This document shows, in pieces, positions 26,750 through 35,901 of a DNA stretch of 64,000 bases. Made by a program: the position numbers and the translations under genes. The notes below the pieces were generated by a model. It was not told the origin of the DNA, did not search any database, and saw only the letters and a program-made list of their open reading frames with translations. Origin of the DNA: Quadrisphaera setariae (lineage in GTDB: Bacteria; Actinomycetota; Actinomycetes; Actinomycetales; Quadrisphaeraceae); contig NZ_VKAC01000010.1 of the NCBI RefSeq assembly GCF_008041935.1, positions 1 to 64,000 on the forward strand, given 5' to 3'. The number at the start of each line of letters is the position of its first letter. The first letter of the stretch is position 1.

Positions 26750-26759
26750 CCATGATCAC
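26750..26759. repeat. GTGATCATGGAC repeat copy, inverted, partial
   Basis: CCATGATCAC matches 10 of 12 positions of the inverted repeat. It follows a GC-rich stretch CACCTCCCGCTTGCGGGGG that can itself form a small hairpin. Confidence 0.55.
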
Positions 26760-26809
26760 GGGAAGAAGTCGGTGGCGCCTGCGGCGAGGCGGCTGGCACT
26801 GTCGGTCTC

Positions 26810-28078
26810 GTGAGCCCCGCTGTGCCCTCCGGCGCCCCCGTCGAGCCCGTCCTGCGCCGCGCGACCCGCGACGACCTGCCCGCCCTGCGGGTCTTCGACA
26901 GCCGGGCCTTCGGCTTCACCTGGGGCGAGCCCGACTTCGCCGGCTTCGAGCCCCTCTTCGAGCCGGAGCGGTTCGTGCTGGCCCACGAGCCCACCGCTCC
27001 CGGCCTCGCCGCGTCCGACGCGCTCGTCGGAGCGGCGGGCGCGTACTCCATGACGATGACCGTGCCCGGTGGCGCGCGGCTCCCGGTACCGGGCGTCACC
27101 TGGGTGGGCGTGGCCCTGCACCAGCGACGCCGCGGACTGCTGCGGCGCCTGTTCGCCGACCTGCACGCGGGCCTGGTCGACCACGGCGCCGCGCTCGCGG
27201 TGCTGACGGCCAGTGAGGCGACCATCTACGGCCGCTTCGGCTACGGCGCCGCCACCACCAACCGCTCCGTGCGGGTCGACCGGCGCCGTGCCCGCCTCGC
27301 TCCCGCCGCCGAGGCCCTGGCGGGCGCTGAGGTCGCGCGCCACGCCACCGCCTCCGCCGTCCGCGGGCACCTCGCCGACGTCCACGAGCGCTGGTGCGCC
27401 GCCACGCCCGGTGCGATGGCCCGCAGCGCCGCCTGGTGGGACTGGCTGCTGGCCGACACCCCCGACCAGCGCTCCGGGGGCAGTGAGCTGTTCGTGCTCG
27501 TCCACCCCGACGGGTACGCCACCTACCGGGTCGCCGACGACGGCGCCCGTGCCCGGGTGGTGGACCTCGTGGCCGCCACCCCGGCCGCCCACGCCTCGCT
27601 GTGGCGCTCGCTGCTGGCGCTCGACCTCGTGGAGGAGGTCACCGCCGGCCGCGCCGTCCCCCTCGACGACCCCTTGCCGCACCTGCTGGTGGACCCCGCC
27701 GTCGTCACGACCACCGCGGTGGAGGACGGCGTCTGGGTGCGGCTGCTCGACGTCCCCGCGGCGCTCGCCGCCCGCACGTACGCGTGCGAGGTCGATGTGG
27801 TCCTCGACGTCGACGACGGCGGCGGCCTGGGCGGCGTCGACGCCTCCGGCCGCGTCCGCCTGCGCGGGGGCCCGGACGGCGCGGAGTGCACCCGCACCGA
27901 CGCCGCGCCCGACGTCCGCCTCGGCGTCGCCGCGCTGGGGGCCACCTACCTCGGCGGCACGCGGCTGGGGCCGCTGGCGCGCGCCGGCCTCGTGGAGGCC
28001 GACGAGCCGGCCGTCCTGGCGAGGCTCGGGGCCGCGCTGCTGGGCGAGCGCGAGCCCCAGTACGGCACCTCCTTCTGA
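26810..28078 (+). CDS. Eis-like GNAT N-acetyltransferase
   Basis: This 422-residue protein matches the Eis family, hexameric acetyltransferases that acetylate amines such as aminoglycosides or lysines with acetyl-CoA. The first GNAT domain has VTWVGVALHQRRRGLLRRL (acetyl-CoA loop with QRRRG). Tyr140 in TIYGRFGYG matches the catalytic Tyr126 of the mycobacterial protein, and the chain ends in Phe, whose free carboxylate serves as the base in Eis. A second GNAT-like and a C-terminal SCP2-like part follow. The natural substrate is not predictable. Confidence 0.85.
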   Translation: MSPAVPSGAPVEPVLRRATRDDLPALRVFDSRAFGFTWGEPDFAGFEPLFEPERFVLAHEPTAPGLAASDALVGAAGAYSMTMTVPGGARLPVPGVTWVGVALHQRRRGLLRRLFADLHAGLVDHGAALAVLTASEATIYGRFGYGAATTNRSVRVDRRRARLAPAAEALAGAEVARHATASAVRGHLADVHERWCAATPGAMARSAAWWDWLLADTPDQRSGGSELFVLVHPDGYATYRVADDGARARVVDLVAATPAAHASLWRSLLALDLVEEVTAGRAVPLDDPLPHLLVDPAVVTTTAVEDGVWVRLLDVPAALAARTYACEVDVVLDVDDGGGLGGVDASGRVRLRGGPDGAECTRTDAAPDVRLGVAALGATYLGGTRLGPLARAGLVEADEPAVLARLGAALLGEREPQYGTSF

Positions 28079-28134
28079 CCTCCGTGCGGTCCTGCCGCGG
28101 CGGGCAGTGAGGTGGGGCAGGATGGGCGTGCCGA

Positions 28135-28222
28135 GGAGGGCTGCCGGAGCGGCCGAACGGGGCAGTCTTGAAAACTGCTGACTGGTCATGCCAGTCCGTG
28201 GGTTCGAATCCCACGCCCTCCG
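28135..28222 (+). tRNA. tRNA-Ser (anticodon UGA)
   Basis: An 88-base class II cloverleaf. The acceptor arm GGAGGGC pairs with GCCCTCC, the anticodon loop CTTGAAA carries TGA at 28169-28171 between GCAGT and ACTGC, a long variable arm (GACTGG...CCAGTC) is typical of serine tRNA, and the T arm is CGTGG-GTTCGAATC-CCACG. CCA is not encoded. It reads UCA-type serine codons, which are rare in this GC-rich genome. Confidence 0.95.
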
Positions 28223-28223
28223 C

Positions 28224-29267
28224 TCAGGCGCGGGAGCGCTCCGCCGGGGAGGTCTCCGGCCGGGGAGCGCTCCCGCTCGCGCGGTGGGTGGCGCGCTTGA
28301 CCTCGTACATGGCGGCATCGGCGGCCCGCAGGGCGGTCTCCACGTCGGGGTGGTCGTCCAGCCGCGACAGCCCCACGCTGGCGCCGACGGGGACCCCTGG
28401 CGGTGAGGCCTCCACCACCGCCGCCCGCACCCGCTCGACCACGGCCTCCGCGTCTGACGCGGAGGCGCCGCGCAAGAGCAGCGCGAACTCGTCGCCCCCC
28501 AGGCGCCCCACGAGGTCTCCGGAGCGCACGTCGCTCACGAGGTAGGCGGCGATGCGCTGCAGCAGCGCGTCGCCAGCCGCGTGCCCGAGGCGGTCGTTGA
28601 CGGGCTTGAAGCCGTCGAGGTCGAGGAAGGCCACTAGGACGCCGGTCTCGCCGCCCGCCTTCAGCCGCTCCGCGGAGGTGGTGAACGCCCGGCGGTCGAG
28701 CAGACCCGTCAGCGGGTCGGTGTGCGCCAGCCGGCGCAGCTCGGCGTTGGCGCGCCCCAGCGCCCGCGAGCGCGCCGCGATGACCTCACCGACCACCACG
28801 AAGACCGGGACGGCGTACACCGCGGTCCAGGCCGAGCCCGGGTGGTGCAGCAGCAGCAGCGGCACCGTGTACGAGACCAGCGCCAGCGGCGCTGTCGACA
28901 GCGAGGTCCACCGCGGGTGGTGGATGCCGAGCCACACGTACAGGAGGAGGTAGAAGACGCCGTACCGGTAGGGGTCGTCACCACCGACGCTGTTGTGGAC
29001 GGCGATGAGCGCCAGCGCCAGCGGCACCATGGCGAGCGTGGCGCGGTGGGGGAGCCGGCCCCACACCGGCAGGTACATCGACGCCGCCAGGACGGCGGTG
29101 GCCAGGCACACCCAGCGGACGCCCGCGCCGTCGACGGCGAGGTGCTGGCCGGGCGTGAAGGTGGACACCAGGACGAAGGCCGAGGAGAGCAGCCCGATCA
29201 GCCCCAGGCCGCGAGCCGCCTCGGCGGCGGGCGTGCGCCTGCTGGAACCGTCCGTCGTCGTCCTCAT
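28224..29267 (-). CDS. Membrane-bound diguanylate cyclase (GGDEF)
   Basis: This 347-residue protein has about six membrane segments in residues 20-170 followed by a GGDEF domain. The active-site loop is intact (GRLGGDEFALLLRG), with the metal-binding DLDGFKPVND before it, so it should make cyclic di-GMP from GTP. No RxxD inhibitory site is seen five residues before the GGDEF. The ATG overlaps the stop of the EAL-protein gene by one base (TGATG), so the two are coupled and end the operon led by the DUF4383 gene. The stop lies next to the tRNA-Ser 3' end. Confidence 0.88.
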   Translation of the reverse strand: MRTTTDGSSRRTPAAEAARGLGLIGLLSSAFVLVSTFTPGQHLAVDGAGVRWVCLATAVLAASMYLPVWGRLPHRATLAMVPLALALIAVHNSVGGDDPYRYGVFYLLLYVWLGIHHPRWTSLSTAPLALVSYTVPLLLLHHPGSAWTAVYAVPVFVVVGEVIAARSRALGRANAELRRLAHTDPLTGLLDRRAFTTSAERLKAGGETGVLVAFLDLDGFKPVNDRLGHAAGDALLQRIAAYLVSDVRSGDLVGRLGGDEFALLLRGASASDAEAVVERVRAAVVEASPPGVPVGASVGLSRLDDHPDVETALRAADAAMYEVKRATHRASGSAPRPETSPAERSRA

Positions 29268-31177
29268 CACCGACCCACCCGAGGAGCGGGGGCGGTCAGG
29301 GAGGCGGCGCCGAGGGGGCGGGCGCCCGTGAGGAGGTCGAGGGCGACGTCGGCGTGGACCGGACGGGAGAGCAGGTACCCCTGCGCCTTGTCGCACCCCA
29401 GGTCGCCGAGGATGCGCAGCTGGCCGGGCGTCTCGACGCCCTCGGCGATGGTGGTCAGGCCCAGCGCGGAGGCGATGTCGAGCACCGCGCGGACCATCGC
29501 CAGCGCGGTCGCGTCGTCCTCGAGGCGGGAGATGAACGCGCGGTCGAGCTTGACCACGTCGACCGGCAGCCGGTGCAGGTAGGACAGCGACGACGACCCG
29601 GTGCCGAAGTCGTCGATGGCGATGCCCACGCCGAGGTCGCGCAGCGCCTGCAGGCGGCGCGCCGCGCCGTCGAGGTCCAGCATCATCGCCGTCTCGGTCA
29701 GCTCGAGGACCAGCAGGTGCGGCGCGAGCCCCGTGCGCGCCAGCACGTCGGTGACGCGGTGGACGAGGTCGACGTCGAGGAGCTGCTGCGGTGACAGGTT
29801 GACGCTCGTGGTCCACGCCCGGGCGGGGGCCAGGGCGTGCCAGGCGGCGGAGCGGGCCGCGGCGTCCTGCAGGACCTTCAGGCCGATCGGCCGGATGAGC
29901 CCGACCTCCTCGGCCACCGGCACGAAGTCGACGGGGGGGACCAACCCGCGCTGGGGGTGCTGCCAGCGCACGAGCGCCTCGAACCCGGCGACCGCAGCGG
30001 GGTGCGAGAGCAGCGCGTACGGCTGGTAGTGGACCAGCAGGTCGCCCGCGCCGTCTTGGCCCGCCAGGGAGGCGCGCAGCTCGTCGGCCAGGCGCGAGCG
30101 CTCCAGCGCCTCCTCGCGCAGGGAGCGGGTGAACACCGCCGCCCGCATCGTCGTCCCGGAACCGGAGCCGCCCTGGGCGGCGTGCAGCGCGAGGGAGGCG
30201 TCGCGCAGGACGTCCTCGGCGGTGCGGTCGTCACCGGGGAGGTGGAGCACCGCGCCCGCCCGGGCGCTGATGACGATGGACGCGCCCTCCACCTCCACCG
30301 GCCTGTCCACCACGTCCACCAGGCGCAGCGCGATCGCGGCGGCGTCTGCGGGGTCGGCGACGTCCTCCACGAGGACGGCGAAGACCGAGCCCGAGGCGCG
30401 GACCACGCGCTCCTCGCCGCGCACGGCGGCCGACAGGCGCGCCGCGGTGGTGCTCACCACCAGCTCCGCGACGTCGTGGCCGAGGGTGGCGTCGATGGTC
30501 GCGAGGTCGTCCAGCGCCACCTTCACCACCGCCAGGGAGGTGCTGCGCTGCTCGGCCAGCGTCCCCTCGAGTTGGCGCAGCAGCAGCTGGCGGTTGCCCA
30601 GCCCGGTGAGCGCGTCGTGGGTGGCGCGGTGCTCCAGCTCGTCGGTGAGGCAGCGCAGGCGCTGCTGCTCGAGGACGAGGGTGTCGAGCATCCTGTCGAA
30701 CTGGCCCCCGACGAGCATCAGCTCGTCGCGCGGAGGCCGGGGGCCGACGCCGCCGTCCTCACCGCCCGCACCGGCCGCGGAGCCGCCCACGCGCGCCGTG
30801 AGGTCCCCCTCGGAGACCCGCCGTGCCACGTCGGCGAGGCGCTTGGCACGCCGCCCGACGAACGCGCTGAAGACCAGCCACAGCACCACGAGCATCAGCG
30901 CGGTGCCGTCGGTGGTGACCAGCGACACCTGCTGGGTCATCGCCGTGCACGCGGGTGCGGCCCCGCACTCCCTCGTGTCCAGCGCGCCCTCGAGGTACAG
31001 GGCCATGCCCAGCGACACCGCCAGGACGGGACCGCCGACCTTGACGATGACGGGGGTCTGCGCGGAGGCGCGGTGCACCGTGCGCGCGGCTGCTCCGCGC
31101 AGCCGCCGGAGGGCTCGCCGGGCGGCCGGCGGCGGGCCGGCGGGCCCTGGCGCGCCGGGGTCGGCGAGCTGGCTCAC
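29267..31177 (-). CDS. Cyclic di-GMP phosphodiesterase: HAMP, degenerate GGDEF, intact EAL
   Basis: This 636-residue protein has two membrane segments around a short loop (about residues 45-115), a HAMP-like stretch, a GGDEF-like domain whose signature is lost (RASGSVFAVLVED in place of GGDEF) and an EAL domain. The EAL domain keeps its catalytic residues: FEALVRW, LELTETAMM, IAIDDFGTG, VVKLDRAFI and TIAEGVET. It should therefore hydrolyse cyclic di-GMP, with the dead GGDEF domain possibly sensing GTP. It lies 11 bases after the DUF4383 gene and is coupled to the cyclase gene. Confidence 0.87.
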   Translation of the reverse strand: MSQLADPGAPGPAGPPPAARRALRRLRGAAARTVHRASAQTPVIVKVGGPVLAVSLGMALYLEGALDTRECGAAPACTAMTQQVSLVTTDGTALMLVVLWLVFSAFVGRRAKRLADVARRVSEGDLTARVGGSAAGAGGEDGGVGPRPPRDELMLVGGQFDRMLDTLVLEQQRLRCLTDELEHRATHDALTGLGNRQLLLRQLEGTLAEQRSTSLAVVKVALDDLATIDATLGHDVAELVVSTTAARLSAAVRGEERVVRASGSVFAVLVEDVADPADAAAIALRLVDVVDRPVEVEGASIVISARAGAVLHLPGDDRTAEDVLRDASLALHAAQGGSGSGTTMRAAVFTRSLREEALERSRLADELRASLAGQDGAGDLLVHYQPYALLSHPAAVAGFEALVRWQHPQRGLVPPVDFVPVAEEVGLIRPIGLKVLQDAAARSAAWHALAPARAWTTSVNLSPQQLLDVDLVHRVTDVLARTGLAPHLLVLELTETAMMLDLDGAARRLQALRDLGVGIAIDDFGTGSSSLSYLHRLPVDVVKLDRAFISRLEDDATALAMVRAVLDIASALGLTTIAEGVETPGQLRILGDLGCDKAQGYLLSRPVHADVALDLLTGARPLGAASLTAPAPRVGR

Positions 31178-31188
31178 GGCGGTGCCGC

Positions 31189-31632
31189 TCAGGCGGTCCG
31201 GCGCGTGCGCGTGGCCCAGACGACGCCCAGCAGCACGGCGGCCGTGCCGAGGTGGAGCGCGTGGTCGGGGCTGTTGAGCGCGAGCGGGTCCGCGTGGCCG
31301 CCCATGACGAACGGGCCCACGAGCCCCAGGAGCAGGAAGACCACCCCGACGAGGCGGTCGACGCCGCGCGCGGTCTCGGTGCCGAGCACCGCGCCCACGA
31401 GCAGCGCCGCCCCCAGCCCGAGGTGGGCGACGTTGTGCACCGGGTTCACCTGGAACACCAGCAGGGTCTCGCTGTGGTGCATCGACCACGACGTGACGCC
31501 CGTGAGCACGAAGCCGGCCACACCGACGAGCAGGTACACCGCTCCCAGGCCCGCACCGGCCAGGCGCACCGGTGTCCAGCGGTCGCGGCCCGCGCTCTCG
31601 ACGTCGGCGCGCGGGCTGGTGGTGGAGGACAT
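31189..31632 (-). CDS. DUF4383 membrane protein
   Basis: This 147-residue protein has four membrane segments and the DUF4383 pattern LLVFQVNPVHNVAHLGLG in its second segment, common in actinobacteria; function unknown. It is the first gene of the c-di-GMP operon. A sigma-28-like promoter ends 8 bases before its ATG, and no ribosome-binding site precedes it, so the transcript is likely leaderless. Confidence 0.82.
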   Translation of the reverse strand: MSSTTSPRADVESAGRDRWTPVRLAGAGLGAVYLLVGVAGFVLTGVTSWSMHHSETLLVFQVNPVHNVAHLGLGAALLVGAVLGTETARGVDRLVGVVFLLLGLVGPFVMGGHADPLALNSPDHALHLGTAAVLLGVVWATRTRRTA

Positions 31633-31640
31633 GCCTCCTC

Positions 31641-31667
31641 ATCGGCACCGGAGGCGCTCCTGTTGAG
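31641..31667 (-). promoter_or_regulatory. FliA (sigma-28)-type promoter of the DUF4383/EAL/GGDEF operon
   Basis: On the minus strand CTCAAC, 15 bases, GCCGAT. The -10 element ends 8 bases before the ATG, so the expected transcript begins at or within a few bases of the start codon. The same pattern recurs before the flagellar and chemotaxis genes of this window. Confidence 0.7.
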
Positions 31668-31779
31668 GGCGGCCACACCTGCCGGGTGTCGGCCGTCGGG
31701 CAGACCCCCGCTGCCCCCGTGCCGCGCTCGAGGGCGCACGGGTCTGAACGGGTGCGGAGCAGTTGCCGGTGCCCAGGCC

Positions 31780-31806
31780 CTCAGGTCGGTGCCCGCTCCC
31801 GCCGAT
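31780..31806 (+). promoter_or_regulatory. FliA-type promoter of the MCP-cheA-cheW operon
   Basis: CTCAGG, 15 bases, GCCGAT. It leaves a leader of about 45 bases that includes GAGGAG before the GTG start of the chemoreceptor gene. Confidence 0.7.
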
Positions 31807-31858
31807 GGAAGCACTGCAGTCCTCCCCACGAGGACCTTCCCCGAGGAGACCGACGACG

Positions 31859-33439
31859 GTGACCACGCGCTTCGCTGACCTGAGGATCACGGTCAAGCTC
31901 ACGATCATGCTGCTGTCGAGCGTGCTGCTCGTCGGCGGTGTGGTGGTCTCGGCCGTGGTCGAGCTGTCCGCTGCGCAGCAGCGCGCCACGGAGGTCAACT
32001 CCCAGCTCGACTCGGTGGCCGGCATCGCCCAGGTGCGTTCCAGCATGCTCACCGTGCGCGCTGACGTGCTGCGGGTGGCCCTCGCCGGCGCGGCCAAGAA
32101 GCAGAGCGCCGTGGACGGCCTGAGCAAGGACGTCACGGCCATGGGCGAGGCATGGAAGGCCTACGAGGCGACCGCCCCGCGGGCGGCGGAGCGGGACCGC
32201 ACCGCCCTGTGGTCCGCCGTGGAGGCGTGGGGGACCGTGCGCGACCAGTCCGTCGCGCTGGCGGTGGCCGGGGACGTGGACGGCTACAACGCGCTGCGCG
32301 ACAGCAAGGTCACCCCGGCTGCGGACGCCGCCTTCACCGCCCTGGACGCGGTGCAGAAGGCCGAGGCCGACTCCGCCGACGCCATGGTGGCCGCCGGTGA
32401 GGCGGCCTACCAGCACAGCCTCGTGGTGTTCGTCGCGGTGGCGGCGGTGGGTCTGGCCCTGGTGGTCCTCCTCGGGGTGCTCATCAGCCGGAGCATCACC
32501 CGCCCGCTCAGCCGCCTGCTGACCGTGGTGGTGGGGCTCGCCGAGGGCCGCCTCGACCAGCGCACCGGCATCACCAGCAAGGACGAGGTCGGCCAGCTGG
32601 CCGGCGCCACCGATGCGTCCATCGCGAACCTCGCCGCCGTCGTCCGCGACATCAGCCTGCGGGCCGACCACGTCTCCGTGGCCTCCGACAACCTCACGAC
32701 CGTCTCGACGCAGCTGTCGGCGGGCGCCGAGGAGTCCTCGGTGCAGGCGCGCCTCGTGGCCGCGGCCTCCGAGGAGATCTCCTCCTCGATGTCGACCATC
32801 GCCGCCGCCGGCGAGCAGATGACCTCCGCCATCGGGGAGATCGCCTCCTCCACGGCCACCGCCGCCCAGACCGCCGGTGCCGCCGTGGCCACCGCTCACG
32901 AGGCCGACGCGATCCTCGCTCGCCTGGGCACCTCCAGCCGCGAGATCGGCGAGGTCGTCAAGCTCATCACCTCCATCGCCGAGCAGACGAACCTGCTGGC
33001 GCTGAACGCCACCATCGAGGCCGCCCGGGCCGGTGAGCTCGGCAAGGGCTTCGCGGTGGTCGCCGGGGAGGTCAAGGAGCTGGCCCGCCAGACCGCCCAG
33101 GCCACCGACCAGATCGTGTCCCGCGTGCACACCGCCCAGGCCGACGCTGCTGACGCCACCGCGGCGATCCAGCAGATCAGCGAGGTCATCGGCCGGATCG
33201 ACGCCCTCCAGGCCACCGTCGCCTCGGCGGTGGAGGAGCAGTCGGCCACGACCGCCGAGATGGTCCGCAGCGTCACCGAGGTGTCCTCCGGCACCCAGGA
33301 GATCAGCGCCAACATCTCCGGCGTGGCCACCGCAGCGGTGCAGACCACGGCCTCGGCGTCGGAGACGACGACGACGGCAGCGGACCTCGCCCACACCGCC
33401 CGCGAGCTGCGTGCCGCCGTCGGCACCTTCCGCCTGTGA
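31859..33439 (+). CDS. Methyl-accepting chemotaxis protein
   Basis: This 526-residue chemoreceptor has an N-terminal membrane segment (about residues 15-35), a four-helix-bundle ligand domain, a second membrane segment (about 185-210), HAMP and the cytoplasmic signalling bundle. The kinase-contact hairpin is clear: [21 protein letters not shown] followed by [22 protein letters not shown]. The GTG start follows GAGGAG; the frame opens 32 codons earlier but that would include the promoter. It is the only chemoreceptor here and lies just ahead of cheA and cheW, its expected partners. Confidence 0.92.
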   Translation: MTTRFADLRITVKLTIMLLSSVLLVGGVVVSAVVELSAAQQRATEVNSQLDSVAGIAQVRSSMLTVRADVLRVALAGAAKKQSAVDGLSKDVTAMGEAWKAYEATAPRAAERDRTALWSAVEAWGTVRDQSVALAVAGDVDGYNALRDSKVTPAADAAFTALDAVQKAEADSADAMVAAGEAAYQHSLVVFVAVAAVGLALVVLLGVLISRSITRPLSRLLTVVVGLAEGRLDQRTGITSKDEVGQLAGATDASIANLAAVVRDISLRADHVSVASDNLTTVSTQLSAGAEESSVQARLVAAASEEISSSMSTIAAAGEQMTSAIGEIASSTATAAQTAGAAVATAHEADAILARLGTSSREIGEVVKLITSIAEQTNLLALNATIEAARAGELGKGFAVVAGEVKELARQTAQATDQIVSRVHTAQADAADATAAIQQISEVIGRIDALQATVASAVEEQSATTAEMVRSVTEVSSGTQEISANISGVATAAVQTTASASETTTTAADLAHTARELRAAVGTFRL

Positions 33440-33509
33440 CCCCCGTCCCCCGACCAGCCGAACGACCCCGCTCCACCACCCGCCAGATCCAGGACTAGGA
33501 GGCAGCCGC

Positions 33510-35900
33510 ATGGACGGCATGGATGAGATCATCGGCGAGTTCCTCGTCGAGAGCTACGAGAACCTCGACCAGCTCGACAGGGACCTGGTGGCGCTGGAGC
33601 AGGCGCCCGGCTCGCGAGAGCTGCTGGCCAGCGTCTTCCGCACCATCCACACCATCAAGGGCACCAGCGGGTTCCTCGCGCTGTCCAAGCTGGAGAGCGT
33701 CGCCCACGTCGGCGAGAACCTGCTCGCCAAGCTGCGCGACGGCGTGATGGTCATGGAGCCGGCCACGGCCGACGCGCTGCTCGCGATGGTCGACACCATC
33801 CGCGCGCTGCTCGGCAACCTCGAGGAGCAGGGCTCCGAGGGCGACCTCGACGTCACCGCCACGGTCGACCAGATCAAGGCCGTGCTCGAGGGCCGCGCCC
33901 CCGCCGCCGCGGCTCCCGCCGCTGCGCCGGTGGCCGAGGTCGTCGCCGCGCCGGTGGCCGAGGTGGTGGCCGAGCCGGTCGCCGAGCCCGTCGCCGAGCC
34001 CGTGACCGAGGTGGTGGCCGAGCCCGTCGCCGAGGTCGCCCCCGAGCCCGTCCCGGCTCCGGCTCCCGCGCCGGTCGCTGCCGCGCCGGCTCCTGCTCCC
34101 GCGCCGGCCCCAGCTCCGGCTGCGGCGCCCGCGCCCGCTCCGGCTGCTGCGCCCGCGGCAGCGCACCCGCCCGCGGCCGACGGGGAGCACCGCCGCAGCG
34201 CGGCGGACTCCTCGATCCGCGTGGACGTCGACGTCCTCGACGACCTCATGCGCCTCACCGGTGAGCTGGTGCTGGCCCGCAACCAGATCCTGCGCCAGGT
34301 CGCCATCCTCACCGACGACCTCGAGCTCACCCGCGCCGCGCAGCGCCTCAACCTCATCGCCGGTGAGCTGCAGGAGGGCGTCATGAAGACGCGCATGCAG
34401 CCCATCGACGCGCTGTGGGCCAAGCTGCCCCGCGTCGTCCGCGACCTCGGCGCCCAGTGCGGTCGCCAGGTGCGCCTGGACATGGTCGGTCGTGAGACCG
34501 AGCTGGACAGGACGCTGCTCGAGGCCGTGAAGGACCCGCTGACGCACCTCGTCCGCAACGCCGTCGACCACGGCATCGAGTCGCCCGCTGACCGCGAGGC
34601 CGCCGGCAAGCCCCGCGAGGGCGTCCTGCGCCTCGCGGCCCGCCACGAGAGCGGCCAGGTCGTCGTGGAGGTCTCCGACGACGGCAAGGGCATCGACCCC
34701 GAGATCATCGGTCCCTCGGCGGTGCGCAAGGGCGTCATCACCCAGGAGCGCCTCGAGAGGATGGCGCCCAACGACATCCTCCAGCTGATCTTCGCCCCCG
34801 GCTTCTCCACCGCCGCCGCCGTGACCAACGTGTCGGGCCGAGGCGTGGGCATGGACGTGGTGAAGACCAACGTCGAGGCCATCGGCGGCACCATCGAGGT
34901 GGAGTCCACCAAGGGTCGCGGCACCACCTGCCGCCTGCGGATCCCGCTGACGCTGGCGATCATGCCGGCGCTCACGGTGGTCTCCGGCACCGAGCAGTAC
35001 GCCATCCCGCAGGTCAACCTGCAGGAGCTGGTGACGCTCGACGTCGAGGCCGACCCCCGCCTCATCGAGAGCGTCGGTGGCGCGCCGGTCTACCGCCTGC
35101 GCGGCGAGCTGCTGCCCCTGGTGAACCTCGCCGACGTGCTGGGCGTCGTCTCCGGCCCCAAGGACGACGGCGGCCGCATCACCATCGCCGTCCTCGCCTC
35201 CGAGGGGCGCCGGTTCGGCCTCGTGGTCGACAAGGTCCTCAACACCGAGGAGATCGTCGTCAAGGCGCTGGGCAACCAGCTCAAGGCGGTCGGCATCTTC
35301 TCGGGCGCCACCATCCTCGGTGACGGCGCCGTCGCCCTCATCCTCGACGTGCAGTCGCTGGCGCGCCGCGCGATGCGCGGCATCTCCGCCGAGCGCCTCG
35401 AGGCCGAGCGCGACGAGCACACCGACGCCGTCGCCGGCGGCGGTGACCGGCTGCTCGTGGCCGGCATCGGCGGCAACCGCCAGGTGGCGATCCCGCTCGA
35501 CATGGTCACGCGCCTGGAGCGCATCCCGGCCGCGACGCTCGAGGTGGTCGGCTCCCGCGAGGTGGTGCAGTACCGCGGCGAGATCCTGCCGATCGTCCGC
35601 CTCGACCGCTTCCTCGGCTCGTACTCGGAGGTGGACCGCACCGACCTGGAGGTCGTCGTCTACTCCGACGCCCACCAGGGCGGCCGCAGCGTGGCCATCG
35701 TGGTGGAGTCGATCCTCGACGTGGTCGACGGCGCCACCGCCTCGGTGCTGTCCGACATCGACGACCACGGCCTGCTCGGCTCGGCCGTCATCGCCGGCCA
35801 CGTGACCGAGATGCTCGACGTGAGGGCCGCGATCCTCACCGCTGACCCGGGGTTCTTCTCGCACAGCGCCTTCAGCGCTGCCGACGTGGTGGAGGTCTGA
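33510..35900 (+). CDS. cheA: Chemotaxis histidine kinase CheA with tandem CheW-like domains
   Basis: This 796-residue kinase has the HPt domain with phospho-His47 (RTIHTIKGTSGF), a 100-residue Ala/Pro/Glu/Val linker (about 130-230) in place of a recognisable P2 domain, the dimerisation helices (VLDDLMRLTGELVLARNQIL), an ATPase domain (HLVRNAVDHGIE, SDDGKGID, GRGVGMDVVKTNV) and then two CheW-like domains, at about 485-630 and 645-780. Most CheA proteins have one. The ATG has AGGAGG upstream. It phosphorylates CheY and CheB under chemoreceptor control. Confidence 0.93.
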   Translation: MDGMDEIIGEFLVESYENLDQLDRDLVALEQAPGSRELLASVFRTIHTIKGTSGFLALSKLESVAHVGENLLAKLRDGVMVMEPATADALLAMVDTIRALLGNLEEQGSEGDLDVTATVDQIKAVLEGRAPAAAAPAAAPVAEVVAAPVAEVVAEPVAEPVAEPVTEVVAEPVAEVAPEPVPAPAPAPVAAAPAPAPAPAPAPAAAPAPAPAAAPAAAHPPAADGEHRRSAADSSIRVDVDVLDDLMRLTGELVLARNQILRQVAILTDDLELTRAAQRLNLIAGELQEGVMKTRMQPIDALWAKLPRVVRDLGAQCGRQVRLDMVGRETELDRTLLEAVKDPLTHLVRNAVDHGIESPADREAAGKPREGVLRLAARHESGQVVVEVSDDGKGIDPEIIGPSAVRKGVITQERLERMAPNDILQLIFAPGFSTAAAVTNVSGRGVGMDVVKTNVEAIGGTIEVESTKGRGTTCRLRIPLTLAIMPALTVVSGTEQYAIPQVNLQELVTLDVEADPRLIESVGGAPVYRLRGELLPLVNLADVLGVVSGPKDDGGRITIAVLASEGRRFGLVVDKVLNTEEIVVKALGNQLKAVGIFSGATILGDGAVALILDVQSLARRAMRGISAERLEAERDEHTDAVAGGGDRLLVAGIGGNRQVAIPLDMVTRLERIPAATLEVVGSREVVQYRGEILPIVRLDRFLGSYSEVDRTDLEVVVYSDAHQGGRSVAIVVESILDVVDGATASVLSDIDDHGLLGSAVIAGHVTEMLDVRAAILTADPGFFSHSAFSAADVVEV

Positions 35901-35901
35901 C

